Positions 7,664 through 9,169 of a DNA stretch of 9,169 nucleotides are shown piece after piece; positions within the stretch are counted from its first letter, which is position 1, and the number at the start of each line of letters is the position of its first letter. Location of the stretch: positions 1-9,169 of the forward strand of contig JAJUHR010000053.1 in assembly GCA_029267795.1 (NCBI GenBank). Reading direction: 5' to 3'. The notes beneath the pieces were generated by a model. It was not told the origin of the DNA and did no database searches. It saw only the letters and a program-made list of their open reading frames with translations. A program made the translations under genes and the position numbers. Origin of the DNA: Planctomycetota bacterium (lineage in GTDB: Bacteria > Planctomycetota > Phycisphaerae > Phycisphaerales > Phycisphaeraceae).

Positions 7664-8359
7664 GGGAACGACCCCGCGATCCCAAACAATCCTCTCACCC
7701 CCCATCCCTGCTCGACAAGCAACCTATGCCGGTGAGAACTCAATCTTATTAGGGCGCCCCACGCAGGCGGGGGATTATAACCCTCCACCCTCCAGCCATC
7801 ACGCTCCCCCCTACATCCCCCGTCGACCAAATCACGAAAACCACGCCCCCGATCGGAGCCCCCAATCTTGAATCTCCGCCTCTCTAACACGGACCGGCTT
7901 TTGTAAAAGAGCCGAACTCGCGCCGATGACCCGCAAGGGATTGTGCCGGTCTGTTCGCACGTGAGAAGCAAAGTGAGGGTATTGATACGCCGAACCGTCG
8001 GACACGGGGGCCCTACGAAGTTATTGGCCCCCAACCCCGTCGGCTATGGGCTATCACCCCGCAACGACCCGCTGGCTTTCACCGATGCATCCGCACGCCG
8101 GGCGGACTCCGCCTGAGCCCACGTCAGCCCCAAACGCTACTTTCGTTCAGATACATCAGCGTACCACGAAGAGGCTCGATCTGGGTGGCTGGGGGGGGCA
8201 TGGCGCACCGATGCCCGAGCATTTGCGGTGGTGCCTTTTCGCCGCTCCACTGCAGCCGCTTCGATCGCTTCGAGCCCCATCTCCCCACATCCAAACAAAA
8301 GCACTTTATTGAACAATCAGCCCCAGCGGCGAGCGATCGCACAAACAGAGGGCATCAAT
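7664..8359. other. Long region without a recognisable gene
   Basis: These nearly 700 bases carry no frame with a recognisable domain; the longest open frame runs backwards through the tRNA. Two secondary-structure elements stand out. One is an 8-bp hairpin with a GTAA (GNRA-type) loop at 7895-7914. The other is a 7-bp GC stem (GGGGGCC/GGCCCCC) with a 13-base loop at 8006-8032. Neither has a T-tract. It may be decayed sequence, an unrecognised RNA gene, or the upstream region of the tRNA on the minus strand. Confidence 0.4.
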
Positions 8360-8394
8360 AAAAAAGGCCCGGTCGGCCGAAGCCAACCGAGCCC
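8360..8394 (-). terminator. Strong Rho-independent terminator with UUCG tetraloop
   Basis: On the minus strand the arm GGGCTCGGTTGGC (8382-8394) pairs with GCCGACCGGGCC (8366-8377) over 12 base pairs, two of them G-U. The pairs enclose TTCG as a C(UUCG)G tetraloop, the extra-stable type. Six T follow immediately (8360-8365). On the plus strand the same stem is followed by CTTCC, not a T-tract, so the direction is clear. It most likely ends the candidate small RNA starting near 8545, because the response regulator gene upstream has its own hairpin at 8607-8635. Confidence 0.88.
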
Positions 8395-8545
8395 TTCCGG
8401 GGGCAATGGGGGAAATCTCACAAAAGTCTTTATTCGTACGGTTCGATCGCCCACATCACAGCGAAGACCTGTCCGTATCGATTCCGACTTTCCTCCTGGA
8501 TATGTGGGAATCACCGCCCCCACACATCCAAATTTAAAACTCTAA
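8366..8545 (-). ncRNA. Candidate small RNA gene, about 180 nt
   Basis: Several independent signs point to a minus-strand noncoding transcript. A promoter-like sequence lies at 8552-8579. Near the predicted 5' end there is an 11-bp hairpin: GGATGTGTGGG (8519-8529) pairs with CCCACATATCC (8498-8508) around a 10-base loop. Its one irregular pair is G-U on the minus strand but A-C on the plus strand, favouring this direction. A second, longer-range helix pairs AGGTCTT (8464-8470) with AAGACTT (8424-8430). The unit ends in the UUCG terminator. An AGGAGG lies at about 8491-8496, but no start codon follows at a useful distance, and the open frames run into the terminator. It matches no RNA family that I can name: 6S, tmRNA, SRP and full RNase P features are absent. 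It could instead be a leader or 3' untranslated region. Confidence 0.5.
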
Positions 8546-8551
8546 TTAACT

Positions 8552-8579
8552 ATGTTATCATATCTTATTGAAAAGGCAA
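8552..8579 (-). promoter_or_regulatory. Candidate sigma-70-like promoter for the small RNA
   Basis: On the minus strand TTGCCT (8574-8579) resembles a -35 element and TAACAT (8552-8557) a -10 element, with a 16-base spacer. They lie in sharply AT-rich DNA that contrasts with the GC-rich surroundings. The predicted start is near 8545. Upstream sits a set of A-tracts spaced by one helical turn. The assignment rests on consensus resemblance only. Confidence 0.4.
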
Positions 8580-8586
8580 CCCCAAC

Positions 8587-8613
8587 GCAAAATGTTGCAA
8601 AATGGTGGCAAAA
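8587..8613 (-). repeat. Helically phased GCAAAA tracts
   Basis: GCAAAA occurs three times, at 8587-8592, 8597-8602 and 8608-8613, with 10- and 11-base steps. A4 tracts phased to the helical turn are known to bend DNA. On the minus strand they lie just upstream of the candidate -35 element at 8574-8579, where curved or UP-like DNA often increases promoter strength. The third copy also forms part of the hairpin after the response regulator gene. Confidence 0.5.
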
Positions 8614-8635
8614 GCCCGTATTTTCAGGGCTTGCC
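8607..8635 (-). terminator. Probable terminator of the response regulator gene
   Basis: On the minus strand GGCAAGCCC (8627-8635) pairs with GGGCTTTTGCC (8607-8617), leaving two bulged T, around a 9-base loop. It begins 45 bases after the response regulator stop codon. The T-run lies inside the 3' arm, and further T4 runs follow at 10-base intervals, so it is a less canonical intrinsic terminator than the one at 8360-8394. Confidence 0.5.
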
Positions 8636-8646
8636 GACCTACTAAT

Positions 8647-8655
8647 TGTGGATAA
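8647..8655 (-). promoter_or_regulatory. Single perfect DnaA-box match
   Basis: The minus strand reads TTATCCACA, identical to the classical DnaA box. It lies between the response regulator stop and its hairpin. I found no second perfect box in the window and no replication gene, so this is more likely chance or a regulatory site than an origin. Confidence 0.2.
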
Positions 8656-8680
8656 CTTTTCAAAATGATCGGGCCCGTCA

Positions 8681-9169
8681 TTAGGTTGACAGGTGACGCC
8701 GGATCGTGCTTGCTGAAATACCCAAAACCTTAGCCGCTTGCTCGATGTTGCCCCCGTGCAACGCCAAGGCTTCCCGAATCGCTTGGTCTTTCAACTCCGA
8801 CAGGCTCTGCGAACTTTCACCCGATATCCGTCGCCGGTGCTCTTCCATCGCCACTCGAATCAGGCTGCCAAGCATGGCGATGCTATCGGTCTTGCGCCAC
8901 CACAGAGCTGTGCGGCAGCACTTGGCCGCCTCCACGAAACCCCTGGGGTCAGAGTCCGCGGACATGACGACGAAAACCGCAGCCGGCCACTCCCGCCCTA
9001 ACGGCGCCAACCATTGCAGGCCGTTGGTGTCCCCGAGGTGCCAATCGATGAGGATCACACCGATCTCCGGGTTCAGAGCCGCGTAATCCAGCGCATCCGA
9101 GGGCAGCTCGAACTGCTGGGGCGCTACCCCCAGCATCTCCGTGACATAGTGCGACACGATCCGTCGAAC
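8681..9169 (-). CDS. Response regulator with receiver and Fis-type HTH domains (5' end beyond window)
   Basis: The frame is open to the window edge, so the first 10-20 residues (including the acidic pair DD/DE of the receiver) are not visible. It begins VRRIVSHYVTEMLG, which fits helix 1 of a receiver. The phosphoacceptor Asp is in VILIDWHLGDTNGLQWL, the conserved Ser/Thr position is in VVMSADSD, and a Lys occurs in WWRKTD where the usual motif is close to LxKP. A linker rich in Glu/Arg/Ser follows, and then a Fis-type helix-turn-helix (LSELKDQAIREALALHGGNIEQAAKVLGISASTIRRHLST) ending at a TAA at 8681. There is no AAA+ domain, so the layout matches RegA/PrrA/ActR-type DNA-binding regulators rather than NtrC. 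A GTG at 9157 is in frame but would delete the start of the receiver, so the true start lies upstream. The partner kinase is not in view. A hairpin 45 bases after the stop probably ends the transcript. Confidence 0.88.
   Translation of the reverse strand, partial: VRRIVSHYVTEMLGVAPQQFELPSDALDYAALNPEIGVILIDWHLGDTNGLQWLAPLGREWPAAVFVVMSADSDPRGFVEAAKCCRTALWWRKTDSIAMLGSLIRVAMEEHRRRISGESSQSLSELKDQAIREALALHGGNIEQAAKVLGISASTIRRHLST

Noticed and set aside
7654..8034. 126-codon minus-strand open frame
   Set aside because: It runs into the tRNA gene, has no domain or Shine-Dalgarno, and its composition is unlike the real genes here.
8430..8456. Nine-codon frame (MWAIEPYE plus stop) inside the small RNA
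   Set aside because: There is no properly spaced Shine-Dalgarno (the AGGAGG is about 35 bases upstream), no regulatory amino-acid run and no downstream gene to attenuate.
8480..8500. GAGGAAAGTC resembling the conserved 5' box of RNase P RNA
   Set aside because: The other conserved RNase P segments are missing and the unit (about 180 nt) is too short.
8317..8523. 68-codon minus-strand open frame through the small RNA
   Set aside because: It reads through the 11-bp hairpin and the UUCG terminator, so it would be cut off before its stop.
1..9169. CRISPR array, insertion sequence, prophage or attachment site
   Set aside because: I saw no regularly spaced repeats, no transposase or integrase, and no direct repeat of the tRNA 3' end next to tRNA-Val.

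Overview
The window comes from a GC-rich bacterial chromosome with Gram-negative traits: an OprP-like outer-membrane porin fragment and a sigma-54 activator fragment. The porin and CysW remnants read most like Planctomycetota (Phycisphaerae-type) proteins to me. That is an impression from memory, not a database result.

Positions 1-5406 form the intact part, all on the minus strand. In transcription order it holds an MscS-family mechanosensitive channel, then otsA (trehalose-6-phosphate synthase, GT20), then a fused gene encoding a trehalose-6-phosphate phosphatase (OtsB) domain followed by a GH15 glucoamylase/trehalase domain. otsA and the fusion gene overlap by 4 bases (ATGA) and are almost certainly co-translated. 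The set fits an osmotic-stress function: trehalose synthesis, possible trehalose or glucan hydrolysis, and solute release through the channel.

Positions 5760-7446 are a graveyard or breakpoint region. A minus-strand C-terminal fragment of a sigma-54-dependent regulator abuts a plus-strand C-terminal half of the sulfate ABC permease CysW. That in turn abuts the C-terminal two thirds of a porin, which carries an in-frame TAG. Three genes lacking their 5' parts, joined within about 1.3 kb, mean either real deletions or a chimeric assembly.

Positions 7590-7663 hold a complete minus-strand tRNA-Val(GAC). The stretch 7664-8359 has no convincing gene.

Positions 8360-8680 are an AT-rich noncoding segment. 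It contains a likely minus-strand small RNA gene: promoter-like elements, phased A-tracts upstream, an 11-bp 5' hairpin, and a strong terminator with a C(UUCG)G tetraloop. This is the most interesting possibly undescribed element. The window ends inside a minus-strand response regulator (receiver plus Fis-type HTH, RegA/PrrA/ActR layout) whose 5' end lies beyond the window.
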